NCBI GenBank assembly: GCA_000818945.1
Contig: KN805412.1
Span: 122,197 to 186,196 of the forward strand
DNA length: 64,000 bases
Reading direction: 5' to 3'
From: Schizochytrium sp. CCTCC M209059
Taxonomy: Eukaryota; Sar; Bigyra; Thraustochytrida; Thraustochytriidae
Under the pieces are notes generated by a model. That model had not been told where the DNA came from. It was given only the letters and a program-made list of their open reading frames with translations, and ran no database searches. Made by a program: the position numbers and the translations under genes. This document shows positions 26,801 to 35,656 of the stretch, piece after piece (positions within the stretch are counted from its first letter, which is position 1; each line of letters starts with the position of its first letter).

Positions 26801-27920
26801 GATCCTGGCAGTCCTCGATGAAAACAATCGTCTCTTGAAAGTGTCGCTGGGCTTTGTGCAACGTCGAGCGAATCAACTTGCGGCGAAGTCCTAAGAGACT
26901 ACCATGGTCGCTCTCGTGTGGACCGGCCGTCTCATTGTGCGCTGCGTTTTTAGAATCGGTCACGTGCGCGTTATCCACCTGTGGCGTGTCCTGCGAAAGG
27001 AGAGCCTGGTTGACGCAAAAGGTGTCGATCCAGACGTAAGTTTTATCGAGAGGTTCTCCATGCTCGCAAAAGTGCGTTTCGAGGCTTTGGACAAGCGAGG
27101 CCATGCGAGATCGGCGCGCATGCACGACAAATGCGCCCTCAAATGGTTTACCAAAGGCATCGTCGCCGGAGCATGTATCTTCAAAAAAGCAATCGGTCTT
27201 TGCTGTACGTGGTATCACGATAAAGTTGCACACGTCCTCGACGGTCCATTGGTCTGTTTCCTTTTTCCGAAGTTGATCGAGCTGGAGCTCGATGTCGTCT
27301 CGTCGAAACGCGGCACGACACAGGACACGGTCTTGACTGTCCATCTCTTTGACGCGAAACAGCGTCTGTCCCATGCTGACGTGGGCCGCAGCAATGTCGC
27401 TCTTTGCCTCGTAAAGCACGACGTGTTCATCTGCAACGAGAGTGCGCCAGAACTCCTTGAGATCAGACATGCGAAAGCCCCTGAACCTCACGATTTCATT
27501 CTCGAGGCTGGCGGCAACGTCATTGGCGACCTCGCTCGATCCCCGCGTCAGGCTTAACGCGGCGGGATCCTCAAGGCCTTCTGATTTGATTGTGTAGAGC
27601 ACCTTGCGGCGGACGTCTTTCTTACCTTCGTAGCTGCTCCTTTTCTTGGCCAGACGGGAGACGGCCGAGCCAAGCTTGCCTGTCGCTGAGGTCACGGCGC
27701 CCGCGTTGCCCGAGTTGGCGCTGGCGCTTGCGCTGCTGCTGCTGCTGCGGCTGCACACAGAGCCTTCGCGGCGCGCCACCTCCTCATCGTCCTGGGGTGC
27801 CTCCGGGCCGGGTCTCTGCTTCTTGGTCCTGCGCTTGTGCGAGCCGAGCCCGCGCGAGAGGTGCATGTGGTTCTCGAGCCTCCCGCCCTCGTGCGTCCCC
27901 TTGGACATCGCGCAGCCCAT
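23871..27920 (-). CDS. HET/TIR-like domain plus 19 kinesin-light-chain-type TPRs, N-acylated
   Basis: Predicted 1,349-residue single-exon protein. The start MGCAMSKG has Gly2 and Cys3, a myristoylation plus palmitoylation signal, so attachment to a membrane is likely. A Ser-rich linker follows. Residues about 150-480 form a domain whose landmarks (YVWIDTFCVNQ, then RRAWCLWEMYGA) match the HET domain and related TIR-like folds. From about 493 to 1,345 run 42-residue tetratricopeptide repeats of the kinesin-light-chain class; I count 19 by eye, each near the form SVADTLNNMAxVKxxQG...EALxLYxxALxIRRExLG, with one 50-residue Ser-rich insert between units 7 and 8. No P-loop NTPase is seen, so it is not an NLR and not a kinesin subunit; the KLC name would reflect the TPR type only. 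Role unknown; a membrane-tethered signalling scaffold is an inference. TAG stop. Confidence 0.78.
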   Translation of the reverse strand: MGCAMSKGTHEGGRLENHMHLSRGLGSHKRRTKKQRPGPEAPQDDEEVARREGSVCSRSSSSSASASANSGNAGAVTSATGKLGSAVSRLAKKRSSYEGKKDVRRKVLYTIKSEGLEDPAALSLTRGSSEVANDVAASLENEIVRFRGFRMSDLKEFWRTLVADEHVVLYEAKSDIAAAHVSMGQTLFRVKEMDSQDRVLCRAAFRRDDIELQLDQLRKKETDQWTVEDVCNFIVIPRTAKTDCFFEDTCSGDDAFGKPFEGAFVVHARRSRMASLVQSLETHFCEHGEPLDKTYVWIDTFCVNQALLSQDTPQVDNAHVTDSKNAAHNETAGPHESDHGSLLGLRRKLIRSTLHKAQRHFQETIVFIEDCQDPEPMRRAWCLWEMYGAAVGTRHPLDLVFGAGSDANVLAWLRDGRGGDELLRAIYEIDMRTMESRDEGDLSAIRKAILRLPGGLPEFKATVVWCLLRWFRERVEQAIIVAERDAAEPARDRSLAHLLVNAGGFMRKMNEFDAAFGYFDQAVHIFLRVDGSQSVNVGMAKHRAAVVRHAQERYDEAYSLFDEALFIKRAHYGNRHVIVADLLHNMAGSATGLQEYEEAAELYAEALSIKREKLGLEHASVANTLHDLAFVRRLQGQCDLSLELYGKALAIYKNTLGPRDAAVAHTLNNMGAVKECQGHFDEAITLYRKALSLLRETLGERHASVAEPPTQMAALMEAQGKHAEALDLLQESASIRRETLGSRHESVADTLEGMAVIKDTLGERDQSLELFAEALNIRRESLSQPSRPLVGAVSFGDENAIISSEDDPSISSPTPARSSSVSSTVNSRRRSVADTLNNMAIVSGSQGKHDEAIDFYSQALDMCRDTDGERDVAVADMLAGMGSAKVAQNKFDEALQMYNQVLEIRRDKLGKSHLSVADTLQDIGAIRHAQGKFAEEISMYEEAMAICKVCLGERHRAVANVHNNLGGAYDAQGEYCKALEHYSEALDIYTETAEDNDADSAMASTLNNMGIVKKSLGEYSEALALYKRSLAIKRRIWDHEANLSIADTTGNIAAIKGVQGDLSGALADYEETLSIKRTILGASHLNVAEILVNMGVMEKMQGRFDDALGHFTQALEIQRAHSPRDVRVAQTLNNMAVVKGGQGEYEGALLLCKEALDIKREALGPRHDSVADTLNNMALAKEASGNGDEAYALFEQALSIRKEALGKSHLSVADILNNMAIVKEEQGRDEEAWTLYAEALSIRKSALHERHSLVADSLNNMGVVRRMQGKYDEALALNTEAMDIYRETLSEWHPSLARSMFNMALVHEGLGEFDQALEYAQKAERIWRKTLGDNHRDTLSAESLVEDLR

Positions 27921-27941
27921 CCTGCTCGCGCGCAAGGACCT

Positions 27942-27981
<40 letters not shown>

Positions 27982-29757
27982 GACCTCCTGAAAAGGTACT
28001 GCGCGGTCGCTCTGCTCCCGAAACTGCACAATGTGCACCGCGCGAGCGCGCGGGTCTGGCGTGCTGCGCGCCGCGGGCGAGGGCCCGACCGGGCGCCCAG
28101 CTGCAGCCGCTGCGCCGCGGCTTCGGGTTCTGCCGCCCGCGCGTCCGTTCGCGCTCTCCCGCGCGGTCTTCGGAAGCGGCGCTGCGTCTCGGCGCCGTCG
28201 AAATCGGGCTGTTCGGTGTTGCTGCTATGGAGCTCGACGCCGCTGTGCTTTCTTTCTTCAGGCGCACCCGAACCAGCCGGCACAGGCGCCAGGCTCGCGG
28301 AGGCGAAGAGACTGCGCGACTGCCTGCCTGCCAGCGGCCGACGGCGACAGGGGCGGAGCGGCCGAAGCGGCGGCGAGGGAGGCCGGCTGCCGCGCGACGC
28401 GAGCCGCGGCCGAAGCGGGCGCGGGGCGCGGGCTCAGCGGAGGAGGCCAAGCGGGGTTGGCGGCGCGAGCGAGGCTTCAAGTTGTGCGCGAGGACGGAGC
28501 GCGAGATGTGCACGCTGAAGACCGGCCGGTTCGGCGACGGGGAGGGGGGTAGAGAAAGGGGTAGGAAGAGAGTAGGAGGAGAGGCGGGTCGAGGGTGACC
28601 CCGCTCGTAGGGAGGGTGCGCGCGGGGACCCGGTGTGCAGAAGGCGCGAGGAAAGGAAGGAAGGAAGGATGGAGGCAGGGAGAGATGGAGGGCGCGCGAG
28701 AGGCGCAGCGAGGTAGGTGGTCGCGTTGACTGCAGAGCGTAGACCGAAGATGATGCGTTTGTCGTAAAGGAAGAAGTCGAATGCATTCGTTTGACGCGCC
28801 ATGGCGGTTTGTATTTGCTGTTGCTGCAGGCTGGAGCTTCTGAGCGAACGCACGTTAGCGCGACCTCTGACCTCGGTCAGAGTCAGCGTCGCAGATTGCT
28901 GAAGCCTTCTGAACGACAAGCACCAGGCAGCAGCATGCTCATGATGGCGCTCACATGTAACCATCGCGTCGATCAAGTAAGACGATCGCTGCCCGCGGCC
29001 CAAAAGCAGACGCAGAGCAGAACTCAAATATTGCACGTCAATGCCAAAAGTTTGTTTGGCCGCACTAACGGCGCGGACCGCAGCCATAGACGATTGATCG
29101 ATCACTGGCCACCCGGAAGCGAGCGTCCCCTCCTCTGCAGGCGACACTTATTATACCAGAGTGCGAGCACGACGAGCTGTTCTCACGTTGCGCTGCCGGC
29201 CTCGAAAAGTAGCCGCTGCAGCAGCAGCAGCCAATTTTTGGGCATGGCGCAGTACGATGCGACCAACCACCTTGTCTTTCCCTGTCTGTCTGTGACAAGT
29301 GCTGCTGCCAGTTAGCAACAGGCAGCAAGACTTATTCATTGCCAATAACGAAGGCCAAGAGAAGCAGAGAGTCGGGGGAGAAGACAGACAGACAGTAAGA
29401 CAGACAGACAGTCAGACAGTCAGATAGACAGAGCGCCAATCGAGCGTGCGTGCGTACGTGCGTGACGAGAAGCGCGAGCGGGCGAGCGGGCGCGCGAGCG
29501 GGCGAGCGAGCGAGCGAGCGAGCGACCTCCGGCGGATAGGCGGGCGGTACGCGCAGACAGCGCACGCGCAGGCGTGCGTAGTCGCGCGATAGCGTCGCGC
29601 GGCGGCGACTTTCCATTCCACCCTTCTGGCGGCCCCGGCCAAAGTGAGGCCCTCGAGCGACCGCAAGGCGCGCGCGTGCGCCCGGACGGCGTGCCCGCGA
29701 CAGCGAGCAGCAGGGAGAGAGGCCGCGTAGCTCCACTCGGCAGCGCGCAAAAAGAAG
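27921..29757. promoter_or_regulatory. 1.8-kb divergent intergenic region
   Basis: Between the TPR gene (-) and the PH gene (+). It includes a (TCCTGC)n run reaching into the 5' leader (about 27947-27985), GGAAGGAAGGA near 28652-28670, ACAGACAG units near 29385-29430, and a (GCGA)n run near 29505-29524. Open frames on both strands are GC-driven and show no domain I recognise. An unrecognised small or spliced gene around 28700-29330, where composition is more even, cannot be excluded. Confidence 0.4.
29505..29524. repeat. (GCGA)n tetranucleotide run
   Basis: GAGCGAGCGAGCGAGCGAGC, part of a longer GCGAGCGG-rich stretch upstream of the PH gene. The same CTCG/CGAG unit recurs at 16962, 63580 and 63955. 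Confidence 0.85.
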
Positions 29758-30135
29758 ATGGCGGCAGCAGCACAAGGCGGCCTGGCCGCGGTGGACCTCT
29801 CGGAGCCCGACTTCTCTGGGGACCTGACGAAGCGCAGCAAGTGGCTCAAGCAGTGGCGTAAGCGGTACTTTGTGCTCAAAGGGAACCGGCTGTACTTTAG
29901 CGAGGGCCCCGGCAAGGTTCCGCACGGCGAAATCGACCTCAAAGACTGCCTCACCGTCAAGAGTGCAGAAGATAAAACCAACAAGCGACACAGCTTTGAG
30001 GTGGCAACGCCGCAGGAGGTCTACTTTCTTTACGCTGACACAGAAAAGGAAAAGGATGAATGGATTGGCGCCATTGGCCGCGCTATCGTGCGCTTTTCCA
30101 GCGCATACACGGCGGACGATGGCTATGAGGACTAA
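29758..30135 (+). CDS. Single PH-domain protein (plant PH1-like)
   Basis: Predicted 125-residue protein that is essentially one pleckstrin-homology domain: SGDLTKRSKWLKQWRKRYFVLKGNRLYFSE forms the first strands with the basic phosphoinositide-binding loop (given here by positions 19-49), GEIDLKDCLTVKSAE the middle, and KEKDEWIGAIGRAIV the C-terminal helix with its invariant Trp. Gene size and order match the short plant/protist PH1 proteins, which bind phosphatidylinositol phosphates on endosomal membranes; lipid preference cannot be read from the sequence. The first 18 residues are Ala-rich and the tail is acidic (DDGYED). Single exon; TAA stop. Confidence 0.88.
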   Translation: MAAAAQGGLAAVDLSEPDFSGDLTKRSKWLKQWRKRYFVLKGNRLYFSEGPGKVPHGEIDLKDCLTVKSAEDKTNKRHSFEVATPQEVYFLYADTEKEKDEWIGAIGRAIVRFSSAYTADDGYED

Positions 30136-30804
30136 AGTATGTGCTCTCTGATCTGATCCGTGCGCGGTCGAACATAAGGACGCAGAGTCTTTGCAAGTAA
30201 GTAAACCTTTCGTCTCTGTGCCGTCACAGGCAGGTCCTTTTCGTCTTCTTCTCGGAAAGAGGGAAAAACAAGGTCGTTAGCTCGTTTGTTTTTTTTCCTC
30301 GCGACGCAAAAGCTGCGGATCTGAGCACTCGCCCGTAGCATGCATTAATTTTTTTTTATTCAAGCCATCGCAAGCCATGAATCACTTTACGTTTCCACAA
30401 TTAGAAAATCAAAACACCCGAAAAATAAAAGTTGGACCATTTATCAGTGTTGATTCACGAAATTTGCAATGGGAATGAATGGGTTACGAGGAGACTTACC
30501 GCAAGCTTTCGATAAAATAAACACAAAACAAACGCCGAGCAGAGAGAGTGAGAGACCGTGGCGCTTGCAATAGAAGTTGTCGGTCAAGCTTTCTTCCCAG
30601 AGAAGAAACGGCGGTATCTTGCAGAGGACGGTGTTTGAGTTGGTTTCTTTGCAAATTGTAACCATTGGAGCAGTAATTTACAGTAATGAAAAAATGTTTT
30701 TTTTCCTTTCTTTCTTTTTCTTTGTTCGTTTTTTGTTTCATTGTTTGTTTTTTCAAAGCACGAACGATAGGAAAGTCGTGCGCGACTACATCTCTCTGAG
30801 CGTG
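30136..30804. other. Convergent spacer, AT-rich, with one candidate small gene
   Basis: Between the PH gene and the MYST gene 3' ends. T-rich tracts lie near 30345-30358 and 30690-30760. A short minus-strand open frame (30444-30665) is listed separately. Confidence 0.4.
30444..30665 (-). CDS. Candidate small single-pass membrane protein, possibly spliced
   Basis: A 73-codon frame with an ATG start whose first 55 residues look protein-like: PPFLLWEESLTDNFYCKRHG followed by one hydrophobic helix LSLSLLGVCFVFILSKACG. A GGTAAGT splice donor coincides with the end of that helix (30500/30499), so the real 3' end could come from a downstream exon; I could not settle the acceptor. I do not recognise the family. 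It lies 140 nt past the MYST stop on the same strand. It may also be chance. Confidence 0.25.
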   Translation of the reverse strand: MVTICKETNSNTVLCKIPPFLLWEESLTDNFYCKRHGLSLSLLGVCFVFILSKACGKSPRNPFIPIANFVNQH

Positions 30805-32865
30805 TCAGCGTCGGGACTCAAACTTGGGCAAAAGGTCACGTCGCAAAAGTGAAGGCGTGCAAAAGAAACGGCCCGGTTGCGCGCGAAGATGCTTGGCAAG
30901 CAGCTCACGGCGAATGTACAAGATGATCTGACTGTCATGACGCAATAGCATGTTGTTGTGCTGAAATGTGTCGCGGATGTCTGCCGCCGAAATGCCCGTT
31001 TCCTTAGCCAACGTCTTCATGTCGATCCACAGGGAACCGCCGAGAGCAATTACATTCGTCGCCTCTTCAAAGCGAGCGGCATCATCGTCATCGTCAGAGG
31101 CCCTGTTTTGCGCTTTTCCCTGGTCATCTTCCTCATCGTCTTCGACTTCATCTGCCCCATTATCCTCCTCCTCCCCCTCGTTGTCGTCGTCGTCGCCGCC
31201 GTCGTCTCCATCATTGTCAACACCGCAGCTTTCAGCGCCGTCGACCGGGTCGCCGTCCTCGAGACCGGCGAATGAGGTCGGACGAGCAGCACGCGGTTTG
31301 CGTGCAGAGCGGACCGGCGCTAAGGCGGACGCGGGTGCCGCCTGCATCCGCGCAAGAATATAGTCGAGAAGGGCCGCTCGCCAATACGAGCGGTACGCAG
31401 CAAGCCCAAAATCGGACAACGGCTTCTCCGGACTGCCTACACGGCCCTCGAGAACCGAAATGGCGTAGGATACCGAAATGAGGAACTTGCCGTATCCGCA
31501 GCTCTGATACTGGGGAAACGTGAGAATACACGAGAGATTGAGGCCCTTGTTTGTGGTCGCCTCGCGACTGAAATAGCCAACCACCGCACCATCGACAACC
31601 ATGACGAAAAAGTAGAACATGTCCACATCATAAAAGAGCGTCTTTTGATCGAGAAAGAGCTTGCAGAACAGACACAGATTACGGCAATAATCACGATTGC
31701 GTCTCCCCTCCACAACGTACATGGAACGGGACTCATGGTCCTTGTATACAAGAGTTCCTGGAGGTTGCGTCAATGGGCATTTGGCCCGGTGGCGGGACAG
31801 CGAATGCCCCGAGCCAAAGTACTTGAAGCACTGTTGGCAAATGAAAAGTTTGTCCGTCCCCGCGCAGAGCTTTGCGGGATACGGCGAGAAGAACCACACG
31901 TCCAGGTCAAAGTCACCGAGCTGAACCTTGTCGATCAGGCGTTCTTGCGTTTCGCTCGCAGCATCCGAATCCGACGAAGCCGCAGACGCTGCTGTTTTTG
32001 TGATTCGGCGACGAGGAGGATTACGAGAGACAGGGGCGGTGTCCGCCGCTTGCTCTTTGGTCGAGTTTGCCTCGGATTGGTCCTGGTCTTCACCCTGGTC
32101 CTCGTCCTGGCCTTCTTCTTCTTCTTCTTCTTCTTCTTCCTTGTAGTCTTCGTCATCTTCGTCGTCATCATCCTCTTTTCCTGCTTCTTCTTTCTCCCCT
32201 TCATTGCTAGACAACTCTGCAGACGTTTGCTGTCCGCGCAAGCGGCGAGGTTCCGGATCCGCGGAGAGAGATCCTTCGGATTGATTTTCCTCTGCCGACA
32301 CGAAAGTTTTGTGGTTTCGCCCAGAGTGGTTTCGGTTGCGACGAAGCGGACGTTTTCGCCGCGGCGACAACGAGCCGCCATCCGTGCGTCCGCTGAGATT
32401 ATCGTGATCCGAGAGACTATCTGTGACATCTCCTTGCGGCGCGAAACTTGCTCTTGCAACCCGACTGCTGTTCCGTGTTCGCTTTCTCCCACGAACTTCG
32501 ACCGAGTCTGTCTCCTTGACGTGATGATTCCTCAGCTTTTGCGGGATCCGCTGTTGCTCCTGCGCTTTGTTCCCTTTTCTCGAGCGCGCGCGCCCGCGTT
32601 CCTCGACGCCGTTGCCGCTCGACTCATTCTCAAACAGGTTTTCGCTCTGGTCCTCATCCATCTCTTCTTCCTCCTCCTCGCCCGGGAAGACGACCAATTT
32701 GATGCCGCGCCCACGGAGACGGCGCGCCTTGACGCGGGCCTGTGCGTCCACAAGACCTGCGCCCCTGCTGCCGGCGGCCTTTTTCTTCAGGTCCTGCGTC
32801 GCGTCAAAGGCTCGCTTCGACTTCGCCGCGGCCCGCAGCGGCCTCGCGCGCCGCGCCGTGCCCAT
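30805..32865 (-). CDS. MYST-family histone acetyltransferase
   Basis: Predicted 686-residue lysine acetyltransferase (MOZ/SAS group). The N-terminal half is disordered and charged: a basic stretch, a short Glu run, Ser/Arg-rich segments and a Glu/Asp block near 245. The catalytic part begins at about residue 311 (VQLGDFDLDVWFFSPYP), followed by the MYST C2HC finger (CQQCFKYF...HSLSRHRAKC), the acceptor cysteine in LSCILTFPQYQ, the acetyl-CoA loop QSCGYGKFLI and the catalytic Glu in SPEKPLSDFG. The last helices (GISAADIRDTFQHNNML, IILYIRREL) complete the fold. An acidic insert of about 90 residues (512-602) splits the C-terminal lobe. No chromo, PHD or Tudor domain, so Esa1/Sas2-type assignment is open. 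Start MGTARRAR gives a CCCATG-type context; longer in-frame extension is Arg-rich leader. TGA stop. Confidence 0.9.
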   Translation of the reverse strand: MGTARRARPLRAAAKSKRAFDATQDLKKKAAGSRGAGLVDAQARVKARRLRGRGIKLVVFPGEEEEEEMDEDQSENLFENESSGNGVEERGRARSRKGNKAQEQQRIPQKLRNHHVKETDSVEVRGRKRTRNSSRVARASFAPQGDVTDSLSDHDNLSGRTDGGSLSPRRKRPLRRNRNHSGRNHKTFVSAEENQSEGSLSADPEPRRLRGQQTSAELSSNEGEKEEAGKEDDDDEDDEDYKEEEEEEEEEGQDEDQGEDQDQSEANSTKEQAADTAPVSRNPPRRRITKTAASAASSDSDAASETQERLIDKVQLGDFDLDVWFFSPYPAKLCAGTDKLFICQQCFKYFGSGHSLSRHRAKCPLTQPPGTLVYKDHESRSMYVVEGRRNRDYCRNLCLFCKLFLDQKTLFYDVDMFYFFVMVVDGAVVGYFSREATTNKGLNLSCILTFPQYQSCGYGKFLISVSYAISVLEGRVGSPEKPLSDFGLAAYRSYWRAALLDYILARMQAAPASALAPVRSARKPRAARPTSFAGLEDGDPVDGAESCGVDNDGDDGGDDDDNEGEEEDNGADEVEDDEEDDQGKAQNRASDDDDDAARFEEATNVIALGGSLWIDMKTLAKETGISAADIRDTFQHNNMLLRHDSQIILYIRRELLAKHLRAQPGRFFCTPSLLRRDLLPKFESRR

Positions 32866-33919
32866 TTCTCCGAGCGCAGCGCAGCGCCTCGCCCCGCTCT
32901 CCTCCCTCCTCAACTCGACGCGACCCGACGCGACGCGACGCGACGGCGGCCGCGCTAGCGATAATGGCGACGCCAACCTCGACGACGCCAACGTCAACGA
33001 CGACAGCGCCCTCAATGGCAACGACCTCGGCCGCGACCGTTCGAAACGCCCCCTCTCTGCTTGGCCCCCTTCGGCGCGCGCTCGCGGACGCAGCCGACGC
33101 AGCCCTCGCTCGCGCCGGCGCGACGGGAAGGCACGCACGCAGACAGACAGGCAGGCAGGCGAGCAGGCGGGCGGGCGCGCAAACTCACTCGCCGGCAGGC
33201 TCCCTCCGCCGCGGCCGCGCAGCGCGGCGCAGCGCGGCGCCAAGAGTCGGGTCTGAGGCGCCGGGCCGGGCGCCACTCACAGCTAGCTAGCTATACCTGC
33301 CTTATCGAGGAGTAGCTTTGGCAGGCAGGTTCGCGGCCGACCCGTGCAAGGGTCGCGACCCGTACAAGGGGCGAAAGATCCGCGTCGACCCGTGCAAGGG
33401 TCGCGGGCTGGTCAAGTCCGACTGCGGCGCGGGGCGGGGGGACCGAGAGAGAAAGAGGGCGACTGCGAGCGAGGCGACCTTGGCGCACGTGCAGAGCCAG
33501 AACGAGGGGGCCGGCGACGCGAAGGGTGAGTGCTGCGCAGACGCGGACGGCGGAAGGCGAGAGGAGGGACCTTCTGGGTCTGCTTGTGCAAGCAGGTGGC
33601 ACGAGGACGGAGAGGAGACAAGAATGGAGAGGGGGGGCTGGCTGTCTGCTCGCTTGCTTGCTTGCTAGCTTGCTTGCTTGCTTGCGAGGATAAACGACCT
33701 GGTGAAGGGAAGGGACGGGACGAGACGGGACGGGACCGGACACCAAAAGGATCGCTTCTACGCTTAGTTGTCCGACGTGGCGATGGACACGCTAGAGCGC
33801 CTTGTAAAACGGAGGGAGGACTGACTTTTTCCTTTTGGATGCATACGCGTATATCAGAAGTAGTTGAAAGAGAGATCCAACGAAGAAGAAAGCAGAGGTA
33901 AAGGAGGTGACAAGACAAG
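32866..33919. promoter_or_regulatory. 1-kb divergent promoter between MYST and AMACR genes
   Basis: Contains GACGCGACGCGAC repeats (about 32928-32945), ACAGACAGGCAGGCAGGCGAGCAGGCGG-type units (near 33141-33172, given by position), AGCTAGCTAGCTA (33280-33292), a set of three small inverted repeats (33338-33403), a (GCTT)n run (33649-33684) and GGGACGGGACGAGACGGGACGGG units (about 33708-33735). No gene is seen. Confidence 0.45.
33338..33403. repeat. Three 18-bp hairpin units CGACCC-N6-GGGTCG
   Basis: Units at 33338-33355, 33356-33373 and 33386-33403. The first and third are perfect 6-bp inverted repeats around the loop GTGCAA; the middle one has loop GTACAA and one stem mismatch (GGGGCG). They lie in the MYST/AMACR intergenic region, about 520 bp before the AMACR start. 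Confidence 0.8.
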
Positions 33920-35171
33920 ATGGGCGGCGATGCGGCGCCCCTTGCGGGCATCAAGGTCGTCGAAATTGCGGGCCTCGCCCCTGCACCCTTTGCAGGTATG
34001 GTGCTTGCCGACTTTGGCGCTGACGTCGTCCGCGTGGATCGGAGTTCGGACAAGGGCGACATCGCGCCGAACATGGACACCCTTGCTCGCGGCAAGCGCT
34101 CCATCGCCATCAATCTCAAGTCCGACGAGGGCAAGGAGGTCTTCAAGACCCTCATTGCCAAGGCGGACGTGCTCGTGGAGCCGTAAGTTTCGAAATTGTC
34201 AGGAAAAACTATCATCGAAAAACGTCAACTGAAATGTAATGTCATCCGACAGCTTCCGTCCTGGCGTCATGGAGCGTCTGGGTCTCGGCCCCGAGGTACT
34301 GTGCGCACTTAACCCCGCTCTCATCTACGCACGCATGACTGGTTTCGGACAAGGCGGCGAAGGTAAGGTGGAAAAGGCCGCAGGCCACGATATCAACTAC
34401 ATTGCCGTCACGGGCATCCTCTCTGCGCTGCGCCGCGCGGGAGAGTCACCACAGCCCCCGATCAACCTGCTGGGCGACTTTGCGGGCGGCGGCCTCATGT
34501 GTGCACTTGGCATTCTGCTGGCGATTATTGAGCGCACGCGCTCGGGCAAGGGTCAAGTCATCGATGCTGCCATGGTCGATGGCGCCTCGTACGTAAGCCA
34601 GTTCATTGTCCGCGGCATTGAGCTCGGACAGATCAAGAATTCGCTCGACGGCGTTGGCACCAATCTTCTCGATGGTGGTGCTCACTTCTACGGCACGTAC
34701 ACCTGCAAGGATGGCAAGCATTTCAGCGTCGGTGCCATTGAGCCGCAGTTTTACAAGCTTCTTCTCGAAGGTATGGATCTCGACCCGAAACGCGATAGCC
34801 TGCCGCGCCAAATGGATACGGCGCAGTGGCCGGCCATGAAGTCGCGCTTTGCAGACATCTTCAAGACCAAGACGCGCGACGAATGGGCTGCCATCTTTGA
34901 CGGCACTGACGCCTGTGCCTTTCCTGTGCTCGATCTTGCCGAGGCCAGGGAGTATGCGCACAACCAAAAGCGCGGCACTTTTGTAAAGAATGGCGACTCC
35001 TCTTCCATGTTCGAAGCGCGCCCTGCGCCCGTGCTCATGCGTACGCCTGGACTCACAGGCGGAAAGACCCCGGACCCGGGTGCCAACACCGAGGAGATTC
35101 TGCGCGACTTTGGCGTCGACAAATCGAAAATTGCTGACCTCCTCAGCAAGAAGATTGTTGCCAAGCTCTAA
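33920..35171 (+). CDS. AMACR: Alpha-methylacyl-CoA racemase (CaiB/BaiF family), 2 exons, peroxisomal
   Basis: CDS is join(33920..34182, 34253..35171), 393 residues. It epimerises 2-methyl-acyl-CoA so that branched fatty acids can enter beta-oxidation. Family landmarks are VVEIAGLAPAPFAGMVLADF with GADVVRVDR near the N-terminus, FRPGVMERLGLG at the exon junction, catalytic His133 in AGHDINYIA and Asp163 in NLLGDFAGGG; their spacing of 30 equals His122/Asp152 of characterised racemases. The last residues are KKIVAKL: the terminal AKL is a type 1 peroxisomal signal. Splicing restores the Pro-Phe-Arg-Pro-Gly motif (CC|C). Close relatives include formyl-CoA transferases, but the His/Asp pair and size favour the racemase. 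TAA stop. Confidence 0.93.
34183..34252 (+). other. Intron of the AMACR gene
   Basis: 70 nt, donor GTAAGT, acceptor CCGACAG, phase 2. Without it the frame would break inside the conserved FRPG motif. Confidence 0.92.
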
Positions 35172-35656
35172 TTCATTTATCATCTTTTCTCTCTTGCTGT
35201 CCTCCATTGCAGTGTACTTGCCCCTGCCCTCCTTCTGCCATTCCTCGCCTCCTGAACCAACATCACTTGCCAACAAGCTTGGGTCAGGACAAATCGTTAA
35301 GAGGAATACATTTCTTTGGCTAAAATCTCGCTGCTCTTGTTGGAGATGTTTATACCCTTGCCGTCGAGCACAGCTACAAAGAGTTCAAGACAGGCTACGC
35401 TTTCCTCGTTCAGCAATCCAGACTCACCTCGCTGCCCCTCGTTCTATATTTCTTTCTTTCCTTTTTTTAAAGTGAGTTTCGCTCGAAAAAGTTTGTCGGC
35501 CCCGATCTCGCTCACTACTGCGACGGAAATAAAGACCTAAACCGGGCTCAGACAAAAAACGATTGTGCTCCTCTTATTATTATTATCAGAAATTCTCGTC
35601 TTTCCCCTTTTTTCCAAAAAGGGAAACAATAAACGCTGACCAACGACCACCAAGGT
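35172..35656. other. Convergent 3' spacer
   Basis: Between the AMACR gene and the small Tim17-like gene. Pyrimidine-rich, with AATAAA at 35528-35533 and another at about 35626, and an ATTATTATTATTA run near 35575. Short frames here are not convincing. Confidence 0.45.

Noticed and set aside
23871..27920. Kinesin light chain
   Set aside because: The TPR class fits, but the N-terminal heptad coiled coil that binds kinesin heavy chain is absent and a HET/TIR-like domain is there instead.
28434..29147. 237-codon minus-strand frame upstream of the TPR gene
   Set aside because: It is not recognisable and its second half is repeat-derived; kept only as a note that the region is not fully explained.
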